Notes: generated from the sequence alone by a model not told the origin. Numbered from the stretch's first letter, positions 14,948 to 24,128 are shown. The stretch: 43,000 nucleotides of DNA from JAEDES01 sp045649455 (GCA_045649455.1 JAZRPV010000055.1:1-43000), one strand, 5' to 3'. Translations and numbers: made by a program.

Positions 14948-15610
14948 TCAATCTAATAAATCTGGTCTTCTCTCCCTTGTTCTTTTTAAACTTTCTTCTC
15001 TACGCCATTCTGCTATTTTTTTATGATCTCCTGATACTAATACTTCAGGTACTTCCATCCCTTCATAAACTCTTGGTTTAGTATATGTAGGATAATCAAG
15101 TAAATTATCATTAAACGAATCATTAACATGACTTTCTTCTTCGATAACACCTGGAATTAATCTAACTATAGAATCAATAATTGCCATAGAAGCAATCTCT
15201 CCACCTGTTAATACATAGTCCCCAATACTAATTTCTAAATCACATATACTACGGATTCTTTCATCAAAACCTTCATAATGACCACATATAAATATTAAAT
15301 GTTTACATTTACTTAATTCATAAGCTTTACTTTGTTTATATACTTCTCCATCTGGAGTAAGTAAAATAACAATACTATCCTCACTTCTTAAACTTTTAAC
15401 ACAATCAAATATTGGTTGACAAGTAAGAACCATTCCTGCCCCTCCACCATAAGGAGTATCATCAACTTTGTTATGTGGATCTAAACTAAAATCACGAAAA
15501 TTATGAATATTAATAGATACTTTATTTTCATTAATCGCTCTTTTAATAATTGATTCTTCAAAAACTCCACTAAACATACCAGGAAATAAACTTAATACAT
15601 CTATCTTCAT
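14948..15610 (-). CDS. trmD: tRNA (guanine-N1)-methyltransferase
   Basis: Makes m1G37 in tRNAs read next to the anticodon, using SAM, and prevents frameshifts. It is 220 residues. The SPOUT trefoil-knot motifs are present: ICGHYEGFDERI, LEISIGDYVLTGGE and the Pro/Tyr-rich YPTYTKPRVYEG, with DTPYGGGAGMVL near residue 50. The start overlaps the rimM stop (TAATG), so translation is coupled. The product closes the rimM-trmD pair in the usual order; rplS, its normal next gene, is displaced by about 6 kb. Confidence 0.97.
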   Translation of the reverse strand: MKIDVLSLFPGMFSGVFEESIIKRAINENKVSINIHNFRDFSLDPHNKVDDTPYGGGAGMVLTCQPIFDCVKSLRSEDSIVILLTPDGEVYKQSKAYELSKCKHLIFICGHYEGFDERIRSICDLEISIGDYVLTGGEIASMAIIDSIVRLIPGVIEEESHVNDSFNDNLLDYPTYTKPRVYEGMEVPEVLVSGDHKKIAEWRREESLKRTRERRPDLLD

Positions 15611-16092
15611 TATTTCACCTCTAGTATTTCTACTAATACTGTTTTAGATTTCTTATCTAACTTCTTCATAAACGGAGAATTAAATGGTACTAAATATTCA
15701 TAACCGATATCTATACGCATAACTTTATTAGTTGGACTAGCATAAAATATTTCTAATATTTTACCACTTCTACCATCAGTAGTTAGAACATCAAATCCCA
15801 TCAATTCTTCATCTAAAATTTCATTATCGTCAAAAGATAAAGATTCTTTATCAATATAAACTTCTTTTTTCAAAAGAAATAAAACTTCATTAATATCATG
15901 ATAATCATTTAAAGTAACCATATCAAATCCTTTATGAACACGATAACTTTTAATTTCATATTCATTATCATCAATAATTAATTTATTACCAACACGAAAT
16001 ACTTTATCTTTAAACTGAAAACCACTAAGTATTTTAACTTCACCTTTAATACCATGAGTTGTAACAATTTTCCCTACAAATAATTTTTCCAT
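15610..16092 (-). CDS. rimM: 16S rRNA processing factor RimM
   Basis: A 30S assembly factor that binds S19 and helps mature the 16S rRNA head domain. It is 160 residues. The N-terminal RimM barrel is seen in VGKIVTTHGIKGEVKI, with VFLLKKEVYI-like and DVLTTDGRSGKI segments, and the C-terminal PRC barrel in MRIDIGYEYLVPF. It is coupled to trmD by a TAATG overlap. Confidence 0.95.
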   Translation of the reverse strand: MEKLFVGKIVTTHGIKGEVKILSGFQFKDKVFRVGNKLIIDDNEYEIKSYRVHKGFDMVTLNDYHDINEVLFLLKKEVYIDKESLSFDDNEILDEELMGFDVLTTDGRSGKILEIFYASPTNKVMRIDIGYEYLVPFNSPFMKKLDKKSKTVLVEILEVK

Positions 16093-16094
16093 AT

Positions 16095-16826
16095 CTATCT
16101 TCCTAACTCATATAAAAGTATTGATGTAGCAACCCCTACATTTAAACTTTCTACATTTTCATTCATATTTATATATAAATTCTTATCACATAATTCTTTA
16201 ATTTCTTTTCTTACACCATTACCTTCATTACCCATAACAAGTGCAAAAGAAGTTTTATCTAAGTCAGATAATTCTCTAGCATCAATTCCATTATTCACAT
16301 CTGTACCATATACAGTAATATCATTAGAATGTAATTCATTAATAACATCAACTAAATCACATTCAATTATATTAGTATGAAATATCATCCCTTGAGTTGA
16401 TCTAAGTACTTTAGGATTATATAAATCAACTGTGTCATCAGATAAAACAATAGTATCAATATTAAAAGCAACTGCACTTCTAACAATAGTACCTAAGTTA
16501 CCCGGATCTTGAACACCATCTAATAATAAATATCTCTTACCAACAAGTTCACTACTTTCTTTCTTTTTACATACACCCATAATTCTATTAGGAGTATCTA
16601 AACTACTTATAGCTTTCATAACTTCATAAGATACATAAATAATATTATCATATGAATAAGATTCTCCATCTAATACAATAACTTTATCTAGTACTCCACT
16701 CTTATAAGCTTCTTCAACAAGATGTTCTCCTTCTACTAAATAAATACCAAATTCATCACGATATTTCTTTTTACAAAGTTTCTTCCACTTCTTAACATTA
16801 TCATTATCTAAACTAGTTATTATCAT
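16095..16826 (-). CDS. SpoU/TrmH-family RNA 2'-O-methyltransferase
   Basis: A 243-residue SAM-dependent ribose methylase. The knot motifs are visible: LLDGVQDPGNLGTIVRSA (motif 1, about residues 98-115), ALVMGNEGNGV (motif 2) and LNVGVATSILLYEL (motif 3). The N-terminal 80 residues form the substrate-binding L30-like domain. The target is probably 23S rRNA or tRNA; RlmB, TrmH and YsgA types cannot be separated from sequence alone. The Bacillus relative ysgA also lies beside sspI and pheS, which favours an YsgA-type orthologue. Confidence 0.88.
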   Translation of the reverse strand: MIITSLDNDNVKKWKKLCKKKYRDEFGIYLVEGEHLVEEAYKSGVLDKVIVLDGESYSYDNIIYVSYEVMKAISSLDTPNRIMGVCKKKESSELVGKRYLLLDGVQDPGNLGTIVRSAVAFNIDTIVLSDDTVDLYNPKVLRSTQGMIFHTNIIECDLVDVINELHSNDITVYGTDVNNGIDARELSDLDKTSFALVMGNEGNGVRKEIKELCDKNLYINMNENVESLNVGVATSILLYELGR

Positions 16827-17464
16827 TAGAAATCCTTCATCTCCTCTCTATACTTTTTATAATCAGGCATATTTTCTTCTACTAATGCCCAAAAACTACT
16901 GGAATGATCCCCATGTATTAAATGACTTAATTCATGTACTATAACATAATCTAAGTATTTAGTATCTCTCTTAATTAATTCTAAATTTAAAGTAAGAGTT
17001 TTTAATCTAATATTACACACTCCCCATCTACTAGTCATCTTTCTAATCTTTAAACTAGGATAAGGAATTCTTCTACTAAATTTATGATATTGTTCATCCA
17101 AATGTTCTAAAAATAAACTTTTAGCTTGATTCTTATACCACTTATCAATATCTAAATTTTTATTTAAAAATACTTTACTCTCTCCAAAAGAAATATCACA
17201 ATAAGAAACATAAACTATATCATACTTCTTACCTAAATAAAAAAATCCTTCGTTATTTTCTTTCTTCTTTTCTTGAGTCTCTATCATTTTAACTATCTTA
17301 CTATAATTTTCTTCTATAAGTTCTTTAATAAACTTAGTAGAAGTAAATTTATTAGTAGTAACATAAATCTTTAAATCTTTTTTAACTCTAATATAAGTAT
17401 TCTTTTGACCACTCTTTTTTTCAATAACGATCTCATAATACTTCCCATCGATATCTAATTTCAT
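16826..17464 (-). CDS. YgjP-like (DUF45) zinc metallopeptidase-fold protein
   Basis: A 212-residue protein of the YgjP/WLM/SprT-like clan. The zinc motif is VIVHELSHLIHGDHSSSFW (about residues 175-193): HExxH with a third His in GDH. Upstream KMTSRWGVC and LTLNLELIKRD are typical of the family. No signal peptide or membrane segment is present. It is the first gene of the operon leading to trmD, with a TAATG overlap to the methylase gene. The substrate is unknown; the family is linked to cytoplasmic quality control or DNA-protein repair only by analogy. Confidence 0.85.
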   Translation of the reverse strand: MKLDIDGKYYEIVIEKKSGQKNTYIRVKKDLKIYVTTNKFTSTKFIKELIEENYSKIVKMIETQEKKKENNEGFFYLGKKYDIVYVSYCDISFGESKVFLNKNLDIDKWYKNQAKSLFLEHLDEQYHKFSRRIPYPSLKIRKMTSRWGVCNIRLKTLTLNLELIKRDTKYLDYVIVHELSHLIHGDHSSSFWALVEENMPDYKKYREEMKDF

Positions 17465-17513
17465 AATATCACCAATCTTATTTTACAATAAATACCAAAA
17501 AATTAAAAGTATT

Positions 17514-17543
17514 GTATAAATAATAATCATAAATACCAATATA
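17514..17543 (+). promoter_or_regulatory. candidate forespore (sigma-G/F type) promoter of sspI
   Basis: GTATA (17514-17518), an 18-bp spacer and CAATATA (17537-17543). This fits the sigma-G consensus GHATR-N18-CATWHTA with one mismatch in the -10. No sigma-A promoter is seen. Confidence 0.5.
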
Positions 17544-17561
17544 TATTTAAGGAGGATATAT

Positions 17562-17780
17562 ATGAGTATAAGACAACATATTATAAATAATTTTAAAGGA
17601 GACGATTATGAAACACTTCGTCGTGCAATTGATGAATCTGTAAAAGAACAAGATGAAGTAACTCTACCAGGTCTAGGAGTATTCCTAGAAATAATTTGGG
17701 AAAATGCCGATAATGAATTAAAAGACAAACTAATCGAAATAATAAAATCAAGAGTACAAAAAGGACTAGATGAAATCTAG
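17562..17780 (+). CDS. sspI: small acid-soluble spore protein SspI
   Basis: A 72-residue minor spore protein of the SspI family, made in the forespore and packed in the spore core. It aligns with Bacillus SspI: IRQHIINNF near the start, LRRAIDESV, and the signature TLPGLGVFLEIIWENA (about residues 34-49). It is the only plus-strand gene in the window. AAGGAGGA lies 6 nt before the ATG. It is convergent with the Tim44-like gene and shares a two-way terminator with it. In Bacillus, sspI lies between the ysgA methylase and pheS, and the neighbourhood here is the same with insertions. It is direct evidence that the organism sporulates. Confidence 0.93.
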   Translation: MSIRQHIINNFKGDDYETLRRAIDESVKEQDEVTLPGLGVFLEIIWENADNELKDKLIEIIKSRVQKGLDEI

Positions 17781-17789
17781 TCTCTTTTT
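17757..17789. terminator. bidirectional terminator between sspI and the Tim44-like gene
   Basis: A perfect 8-bp stem (GACTAGAT / ATCTAGTC) with a 3-nt loop, flanked by A5 on the left and T5 on the right, so it can end transcription from both sides. Confidence 0.85.
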
Positions 17790-18675
17790 AATCTATACTT
17801 TTAATATCACTAAGTACGAATCCATACTCTCCAGTATCTATATCAACATCACATTCTAAACAATAACCATCTTCATTAACTTTAAGTTTCTTACCACAAT
17901 GAGGACAATTATCAATCGGAGTACTTTGATCATACTTAACACCTTTTTTTCTAATAAAAGTTAAGATATATGGTACATCCATAAATTCTTCTTTATCACC
18001 ATCAACTACTCTACCAGCTTCATTAACACAATATCTTTTCATTCTAGCAGTAATTGATAATGTTAAGCATTCTTTTCCACTAGATGTTTTATAAGAATCA
18101 AATGAAATAGTTCTAACACTAACATTAGTTCTCTTCTCAGGATACTTACGATTACTATATTTATTAATCAAAACTTTATGTTTCATATAACAATCATCAG
18201 TCATAAAAGGTCTAACTAAAGTCTCATCTAATTTACAAATACTATCTTCATAACATCTATAAATATAATAAACATCTGAAATAAACATACTTTTAGAAAA
18301 ATTTTCATCATTCTTTAATATTTTATTAATAATTGCTTCTTCATCTAAATTATCTTCATCTTCTGGAACAAATCTTTCAACTTCTTGTTCTAATAATTCA
18401 TCATTTCTATAAAAACCAAAAATCTTTCTAATTTTTAAATCATCATCATAAATATCTTCTCTTGTTATTAATAATCTCCATCTAAGTATTGTATACATAA
18501 TACATAATACAAAGAATATTGATAATATTACAATTGCAATAATACCAATAATTTGATTATAATCTAGTAACGATCTACAAATTGCAAGTAAAAACATTGC
18601 TACATATAATAACATAATTGTATAAACAACTTGTTCTGCTATTAAAGTCCCCTTAGATAACTTTCTTCTTTCCAC
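17788..18675 (-). CDS. Tim44-like domain membrane protein with zinc ribbon
   Basis: A 295-residue protein with two membrane helices (about residues 13-35 and 42-66), a cytoplasmic Tim44-like domain (about 120-245: DVYYIYRCYEDSIC, LDETLVRPFMTDDCY, LTLSITARMKRYCV, PYILTFIRKKG) and a C-terminal zinc ribbon CPHCGKK...CLECD. Bacterial Tim44-like domains are thought to work at membranes, in transport or protein binding. The start is a GTG with AGGTGA 5 nt upstream; no in-frame ATG fits as well. A TATACT -10 precedes it. Function unknown beyond the fold. Confidence 0.75.
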   Translation of the reverse strand: MERRKLSKGTLIAEQVVYTIMLLYVAMFLLAICRSLLDYNQIIGIIAIVILSIFFVLCIMYTILRWRLLITREDIYDDDLKIRKIFGFYRNDELLEQEVERFVPEDEDNLDEEAIINKILKNDENFSKSMFISDVYYIYRCYEDSICKLDETLVRPFMTDDCYMKHKVLINKYSNRKYPEKRTNVSVRTISFDSYKTSSGKECLTLSITARMKRYCVNEAGRVVDGDKEEFMDVPYILTFIRKKGVKYDQSTPIDNCPHCGKKLKVNEDGYCLECDVDIDTGEYGFVLSDIKSID

Positions 18676-18710
18676 TCATATCACCTACTATACAAAGTAT
18701 AACACAACAC

Positions 18711-18740
18711 TAAAAAAAAAGACATATATAATGTCTTTTA
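18711..18740 (-). terminator. intrinsic terminator of the surface protein gene at 18744
   Basis: A 9-bp stem (AAAAGACAT / ATGTCTTTT) with a 5-nt loop and nine T. Confidence 0.88.
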
Positions 18741-18743
18741 AAT

Positions 18744-19949
18744 TTAATTAAAATAATCCTTCGAGATGACGATAACAGGGCGAACACCGAAGTAGTAATC
18801 CCTGTACATATCAATGAAGAACTCTCCATCACTTTGAACAATCCATACAAAGGAAGGATTATTGACTGACATAGTGAAGTATGAAGTCGCATAGATCCAT
18901 GGATATGCAGAATTAGTACATGTATATTCATTTGTACTACACATAAATGTACTAGACATTAATTCAGTCTTTCTAATAAGTCTTGCTTCTACTACTCCTA
19001 CTCCAAAATCTGATTCTAATAATTCTTTATAATTATTTACATATTTTTCTACTATACTTCCACTATAATCACTATAGTTTGTACCTTTTTGTTCAGCACT
19101 TGAAAATAATGTAGTACCTTTTCTTATATTTTGATCTACTACATAACCATTCATATTCTCATCTTGCTTTCCTGTTGCTTCTTCTCCATATGGAGTCCAA
19201 GTACTTAAATTACTATCATATTCCCCTCCAACATACAAATTATACATAGAAAGTAATTTTACATTGTCGCTTTCAGTACCAATTGTATAAAATTGTTCAC
19301 TTCCAATTTTAACAATTGTACCAATTTTATTTATATCACCATCAACATAAATAATCTTACCATTGTTTTCGATAGTAAAATTATCACTACTACCATCACT
19401 TTGAACATAGTTTACTGTAAAAGCTAAGTTAAGTGTTTCTGATGTTGTAGGCATATCAGATGCGGTAATATCTTTTCTGAACTCTACTCTTACTTTTAAT
19501 CTAACAAATGATTCTTTTTCTACTAATTGTTTAGTATTAATAGATTGACCATTTTGATAAGTAACTTCATAATTTAAATACTTCTTTTGAGATGCATCTA
19601 ACTCAGGATTCTTAATAACACTTTCAATCATTGCATCAATACTACCACTATTAACAACATCTACTGTAAACTCATAAAAGTCTCCAGGCATATTCAGTGT
19701 AGTTTCAAATTCTAATGTTCCACTCGATTTAATTTCAGGTACATTTGTTGTAACACTTCCACTTGTTACTTTAGGATTTGCTAGATGAATATCCCAATCA
19801 GCTGAACTTACTTGCGCACTACCTTGAATTGTTAATACTGCATTTAATGCAGCATATGCAATTGTTAATGTAAATACACATACTAATATTAAACATAATC
19901 CCAATGTTAATACTTTTCTATCTTTAATATTAAAATTTAATCTCTTCAT
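18744..19949 (-). CDS. TasA-like surface protein with lectin-like C-terminal domain
   Basis: A 401-residue secreted protein. The signal peptide (about residues 13-33) ends in TIAYAALNAVLTIQGSAQVS and ADWDIHL. The TasA-like domain (about 34-188) holds LNMPGDFYEFTVDVVNSGS and ends in NYVQSDGSS. Residues 200-401 form a second domain with QFYTIGTESDNVKLLSMYNL, VEARLI and a C-terminal YPWIYATSYFT...YFGVRPVIVISKDYF. The last part resembles the DUF6273/C-type-lectin-like fold that often closes with GVRPA. The last 45-50 codons have C/G-ending codons (CGC, ATC, GTC, TCG, AAG) unlike the rest. It is about 50% alike to the protein at 31496-32689. It is monocistronic. It probably binds a ligand at the surface and needs the SipW-type peptidase. 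Confidence 0.72.
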   Translation of the reverse strand: MKRLNFNIKDRKVLTLGLCLILVCVFTLTIAYAALNAVLTIQGSAQVSSADWDIHLANPKVTSGSVTTNVPEIKSSGTLEFETTLNMPGDFYEFTVDVVNSGSIDAMIESVIKNPELDASQKKYLNYEVTYQNGQSINTKQLVEKESFVRLKVRVEFRKDITASDMPTTSETLNLAFTVNYVQSDGSSDNFTIENNGKIIYVDGDINKIGTIVKIGSEQFYTIGTESDNVKLLSMYNLYVGGEYDSNLSTWTPYGEEATGKQDENMNGYVVDQNIRKGTTLFSSAEQKGTNYSDYSGSIVEKYVNNYKELLESDFGVGVVEARLIRKTELMSSTFMCSTNEYTCTNSAYPWIYATSYFTMSVNNPSFVWIVQSDGEFFIDMYRDYYFGVRPVIVISKDYFN

Positions 19950-20025
19950 ATCATCACCTATTTTAATTTTATTACATATTTAAATACAAACACAACTCAT
20001 TATTAAAATTAAACTGTCAAGTAAA

Positions 20026-20056
20026 CAAAAAAACTCACTATTTAGTGAGTTTTTAT
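20026..20056 (-). terminator. intrinsic terminator of the pheS-pheT operon
   Basis: A 10-bp stem (AAAACTCACT / AGTGAGTTTT) with a short loop and a T run after the pheT stop. Confidence 0.88.
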
Positions 20057-20061
20057 TAATA

Positions 20062-22434
20062 TTATTTATCTCTAACTTCAGCTTTATAAGTATTACATAC
20101 TTTTTCAGCAATAGTATTAAATACTGTCATAACTTCTTCATCAGTTAAAGTTCTATTCATATCCATGAATGTTAAATTGAAAGCAATTGATTTCTTATCA
20201 CTAGCAACATTTTCTCCAGTATAAACATCGAATACTGAAATAGTTTGTAATAATTTTCCTCCAGCTTTCTTAATAGTTGCCATAACATCTCCGGCAGTAA
20301 CATTCTTATCTAAAATAAATGCTATATCTTTAGAGATAGATGGGAACTTAGGAATATCTTTATAAGTCATTCTAGATGGATAATTTTTTAATAATTTTTC
20401 TAAGTTAATTTCAAATACATAAACATTATCTTTTAATGTATTAGGATGAAGTTTACCAATTATACCAATTTCTTTTCCTTGAAGTATAATTCTAGCACTT
20501 TGTCCTGGATGTAATTCTCCTGGAACATCTCCAGTAACAAAACTATATCTTCCACCAAATCCTAAGTATTCAAGTAATTCTTCAACTACACCTTTAACAA
20601 CATAGAAATCAACTTTACTATTAGTAATATCTAAATAATAATCTCCAGTCATTAATCCAGCTAGTTTTAAATCTTCTTTATAAATTCCATCTTCTTTATA
20701 GAATCCTTTACCAACTTCAAAGATTGAAATATTAGTATTATTTCTAGCTTTATTATATAAATAAATTTCTTTTAATGAATAAAGTAAACTATATCTTAAA
20801 GTATTTCTATCTTCACTCATAGGATCTGCAAGATAAATTTCTTCAAAGTTATCAGTAGTAAATTTATGAACTTCATCTTTAGGAATTAATGTATAACTAC
20901 AAGTTTCATTTAATCCTAATGCAACCATTTTATTCTTAATTTCACGTTTAGTATGATCATAAGTACCAGTAACTACATTTAATAATGGAAGTTTACCTTT
21001 AATATTATCCATACCATAAATTCTACCAACTTCTTCAACTAAATCTTCAACAATATTAACATCTAATCTACGAGTTGGAACAACTACTGTAAGTACTCCA
21101 TTCTTAGCAGTAACTCCAAATCCTAAAGATTCTAAAATTGAAATAACTTCTGCTTCAGGAATTTCAATGCCTAATACTTTATTAATTTTTTCTACTGTAA
21201 TATCAATTGCTTTATCTTCCTTATTAGCTTTATCATAAGTAACTAATCCACCTACTACCTCAGCATCTGCGTACTTTTCTAATAAGTGACAACTTCTCAT
21301 CATAGCCATATAAGTACGTTTAGGATCTAATCCTTTTTCAAATCTATTTGAAGCTTCACTTCTTAAAATCTTCTTAGAAGTTTTACGAATCTTAACACTA
21401 TCGAAAATAGCTGCTTCAATAATAATGTTCTTAGTATCTTCTTCTACTTCAGTAGATAAACCACCCATAACTCCAGCAAGTCCTACTGCTTCACTCTTAT
21501 TAGCAATAACAATATCATCAACTGTAAGTTCTCTTTCAACACTATCAAGTGTAGTTAGTTTTTCTCCTTCTTTAGCAGCTCTAACAACTAAAGTATCCCC
21601 TAATCTATCAGCATCATAATAATGAAGTGGTTGACCTGTTTCTAACATTACATAGTTAGAAATATCTACTACGTTATTAATTGGTCTAATACCAGATGCT
21701 ATTAATCTATTTTTAATAAATTCTGGGCTTTCTTTAATAACAACATTCTTAACTTTTTTACTTAAGAATAAATTACATAAATCTTCATCTTCAACAATAA
21801 CTTTAAAACTATCATTAACATCTTCAGAATTTTCTTTAAAAGAAACTTCCATTTCTTTAACATCTTTTTTATAAATAGCACCTAATTCATAAGCCATACC
21901 AAGTATACTTAATAAATCTCCTCTATTAGATGTTAATTCAAAATCAATTACTTCATCATCCATCCCTAATGCTTTAATTGGATCACTACCAGCTTCTATA
22001 TCACTAGGTAATTCATGAATACCAGCTTTATCTTCTTCAGTTAAGAATTTAGAATCAAGTCCAAGTTCTGCTTTAGAACATAACATACCATTTGATTCAA
22101 CACCACGAATAACTCCTCTTTTAATTTCTCCACCAGGAAGTTTAGCTCCAGGTAAAGCAACAATTACAGTTAATCCTTTTCTACAGTTAGGTGCTCCACA
22201 AACGATATTTAATACTTCAGTCCCTACATCAACTTTACATACATGTAAATGATCTGAATCAGGATGATCTTCACATTCTAAAACTTTACCAACTGTTAAA
22301 TTAGTACAATTAATAAGTTTTTCAGCAGAATCATATTCATTACCAACACTAGTCATAGCATCAGCAATTTCAGTAATAGTTAAATTTTCATCTAAATCAA
22401 TATAATCACTAACAAATTTTCTACTTAATTTCAT
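20062..22434 (-). CDS. pheT: phenylalanine-tRNA ligase beta subunit
   Basis: The beta subunit of the alpha2-beta2 enzyme that charges tRNA-Phe. It is 790 residues, close to Bacillus PheT. The order is: EMAP-like tRNA-binding domain (about 40-150, with LTVGKVLECEDHPDSDHLHVCKVD), B3/B4 editing domain, B5 domain (VNIVEDLVEEVGRIYG), a core resembling class II enzymes, and the C-terminal anticodon-binding FDX-ACB domain (about 695-790, YKDIPKFPSISKDIAFI). The ATG at 22434 gives the usual MKLSRKFVSDYI start and lies 1 nt after the pheS stop; an in-frame ATG 33 nt earlier would add an unconserved leader inside pheS. Confidence 0.97.
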   Translation of the reverse strand: MKLSRKFVSDYIDLDENLTITEIADAMTSVGNEYDSAEKLINCTNLTVGKVLECEDHPDSDHLHVCKVDVGTEVLNIVCGAPNCRKGLTVIVALPGAKLPGGEIKRGVIRGVESNGMLCSKAELGLDSKFLTEEDKAGIHELPSDIEAGSDPIKALGMDDEVIDFELTSNRGDLLSILGMAYELGAIYKKDVKEMEVSFKENSEDVNDSFKVIVEDEDLCNLFLSKKVKNVVIKESPEFIKNRLIASGIRPINNVVDISNYVMLETGQPLHYYDADRLGDTLVVRAAKEGEKLTTLDSVERELTVDDIVIANKSEAVGLAGVMGGLSTEVEEDTKNIIIEAAIFDSVKIRKTSKKILRSEASNRFEKGLDPKRTYMAMMRSCHLLEKYADAEVVGGLVTYDKANKEDKAIDITVEKINKVLGIEIPEAEVISILESLGFGVTAKNGVLTVVVPTRRLDVNIVEDLVEEVGRIYGMDNIKGKLPLLNVVTGTYDHTKREIKNKMVALGLNETCSYTLIPKDEVHKFTTDNFEEIYLADPMSEDRNTLRYSLLYSLKEIYLYNKARNNTNISIFEVGKGFYKEDGIYKEDLKLAGLMTGDYYLDITNSKVDFYVVKGVVEELLEYLGFGGRYSFVTGDVPGELHPGQSARIILQGKEIGIIGKLHPNTLKDNVYVFEINLEKLLKNYPSRMTYKDIPKFPSISKDIAFILDKNVTAGDVMATIKKAGGKLLQTISVFDVYTGENVASDKKSIAFNLTFMDMNRTLTDEEVMTVFNTIAEKVCNTYKAEVRDK

Positions 22435-22435
22435 A

Positions 22436-23479
22436 TTACTCTTCATCCTTTCTATCAAATTCTTCAATAAATCTTATATCATTTCCATAAATAGTTCTAA
22501 TATCCGGAATACCATATTTAAACATTGCAAATCTATCCATTCCTGTACCAAATGCAAATCCTTGATATTTAGTAGAATCATATCCACTCATTTCTAATAC
22601 ATTAGGATGAACCATACCAGCACCTAATACTTCAATCCATCCAGTTTGTTTACATAATGGACATCCTTTTCCACCACATTTAAAGCATGTAACATCAACT
22701 TCAACAGAAGGTTCAGTAAATGGGAAGAAACTTGGTCTAAATCTAACATTAGTTTTTTCTCCTAAAATCTTTTTACAGAAAGTTTCTAATGTTCCTTTTA
22801 AATCAGCCATTGAAACACCTTCGTCAATAACTAATCCTTCAATTTGCATGAATTGATGTGAATGAGTTGCATCTTCATCTCTTCTATAAACTTTACCAGG
22901 ACAAACAATTCTAATTGGCCCTTTTTCAGTATTATCTTCCATCGCTCTAACTTGTGCAGTTGAAGTTTGACTTCTTAATAAGAAATTCTCATATTCATCT
23001 TTTAAATAGAAAGTATCTTGAGCATCTCTTGCAGGATGTCCCTTAGGTAAATTTAATTTTTGGAAACAATTCTCATCACTTTCAATTTCTGGTCCTTCAT
23101 AAACTGTATACCCCATAGAAACGAATAAATCTTCAAATTGTTCAGTAATTCTTGTCATTGGATGTTTACTACCACGTTTAACTCTTTTACTTGGTAATGT
23201 AATATCAATAGCTTCCTTACTTAATTTTTCATTTAATAAAGCTGCTTCATATTCGCACTTTTTAGTTTCATAAAATTCATTAAATAAATTTCTAACTTCA
23301 TTAACTTTCATTCCATATTCTTTTTTTTCTTCATTTGGAACATTCTTAATTTCACTATTTAATACTGTAATTAATCCAGTCTTACTTAAATACTTATTCT
23401 TAAGTTCATTAAGTTCATTTAATGAAGTTACATTATTCATATCTTCTTCTAATAACTTTTTAACTTCTTCAATTTTCAT
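22436..23479 (-). CDS. pheS: phenylalanine-tRNA ligase alpha subunit
   Basis: The catalytic alpha subunit, 347 residues. An N-terminal coiled-coil arm (about 1-90) binds tRNA. The class II motifs follow: HPMTRITEQFEDLF (motif 1 region), RIVCPGKVYRRDEDATHSHQFMQ (motif 2; shortened here) and GFAFGTGMDRFAMFKYGI (motif 3). Four Cys in TCFKCGGKGCPLC form a small extra zinc-like knuckle seen in many PheS proteins. The ATG directly follows the stop of the HAD gene, so the three genes are one transcript under the Phe T-box. Confidence 0.98.
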   Translation of the reverse strand: MKIEEVKKLLEEDMNNVTSLNELNELKNKYLSKTGLITVLNSEIKNVPNEEKKEYGMKVNEVRNLFNEFYETKKCEYEAALLNEKLSKEAIDITLPSKRVKRGSKHPMTRITEQFEDLFVSMGYTVYEGPEIESDENCFQKLNLPKGHPARDAQDTFYLKDEYENFLLRSQTSTAQVRAMEDNTEKGPIRIVCPGKVYRRDEDATHSHQFMQIEGLVIDEGVSMADLKGTLETFCKKILGEKTNVRFRPSFFPFTEPSVEVDVTCFKCGGKGCPLCKQTGWIEVLGAGMVHPNVLEMSGYDSTKYQGFAFGTGMDRFAMFKYGIPDIRTIYGNDIRFIEEFDRKDEE

Positions 23480-24118
23480 TTAAAACATCTCCTTTATCTT
23501 TTTCATACTTCCAATACTTTTAACTTTTGCTTTATCATAATCCTTGTTTTTAGGATTATAAAATATTGCATCCATTCCTATTCTACCAGGACCATAAACA
23601 TCAAAGTCTAAACTATCCCCAATCATAATAGATGAATCTATATCAAATTCTCCCTTTGCATTCATATATGCAAAAACACTAGGTTTAATTCCAAGTTCTC
23701 CTCCATATACATAATCAAAGTAAGAATCCAATCCACTACTTTTTAATCTAGATATTTGTGGTTCTAAAAACCAATTAGTAAGAGCAACTAAACTCTTATC
23801 TTTACTTTTCAAATATTCTAATGATTCAACTACTCCATCAATAACAATTGGACTAGTCTCACCTAAAGCATCATTCCATCCTTTAATAATTTCAGGTGTA
23901 ATCAAAACTCCACTCTTCATAGTTAAAAACCGACTCAACTCATCAACATCATACCTAGGAAAACTCTTTTCATAAGATTCTAATAACCAAGCTATTTGAG
24001 GTAAAAATTTATCAAAATCAGAACTACATAATACACTAGAAAAATATTCAGTTTCATAATTCCAATCAGGAACAAGTAATGTTCCATCTATATCAAATAT
24101 AAATCTCTTCTTTTCCAT
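23480..24118 (-). CDS. HAD-superfamily phosphatase
   Basis: A 212-residue haloacid dehalogenase-like hydrolase. Motif I is FDIDGTLL (nucleophile D9, acid D11), motif II is SLVALTNW, motif III the Lys in ELGIKPS, and motif IV is MIGDSLDFDV. A helical cap lies between about residues 20 and 95. It is the first gene after the Phe T-box and is joined to pheS without a gap. The substrate is unknown; the link to the Phe operon may just be positional. AGGTGAT precedes the ATG. Confidence 0.85.
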   Translation of the reverse strand: MEKKRFIFDIDGTLLVPDWNYETEYFSSVLCSSDFDKFLPQIAWLLESYEKSFPRYDVDELSRFLTMKSGVLITPEIIKGWNDALGETSPIVIDGVVESLEYLKSKDKSLVALTNWFLEPQISRLKSSGLDSYFDYVYGGELGIKPSVFAYMNAKGEFDIDSSIMIGDSLDFDVYGPGRIGMDAIFYNPKNKDYDKAKVKSIGSMKKIKEMF

Positions 24119-24128
24119 ACATCACCTC

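Noticed and set aside
18710..18931. Minus-strand frame overlapping the end of the surface protein gene at 18744
   Set aside because: Out of frame with the surface protein. It exists because the higher-GC cassette has few stops, and it has no ribosome site.
21425..21619. Plus-strand open frame inside pheT
   Set aside because: Antisense, Ser-rich shadow of pheT.
22435..22467. Longer PheT start inside pheS
   Set aside because: The family starts at MKLS; the extra 11 residues come from the other frame of pheS.
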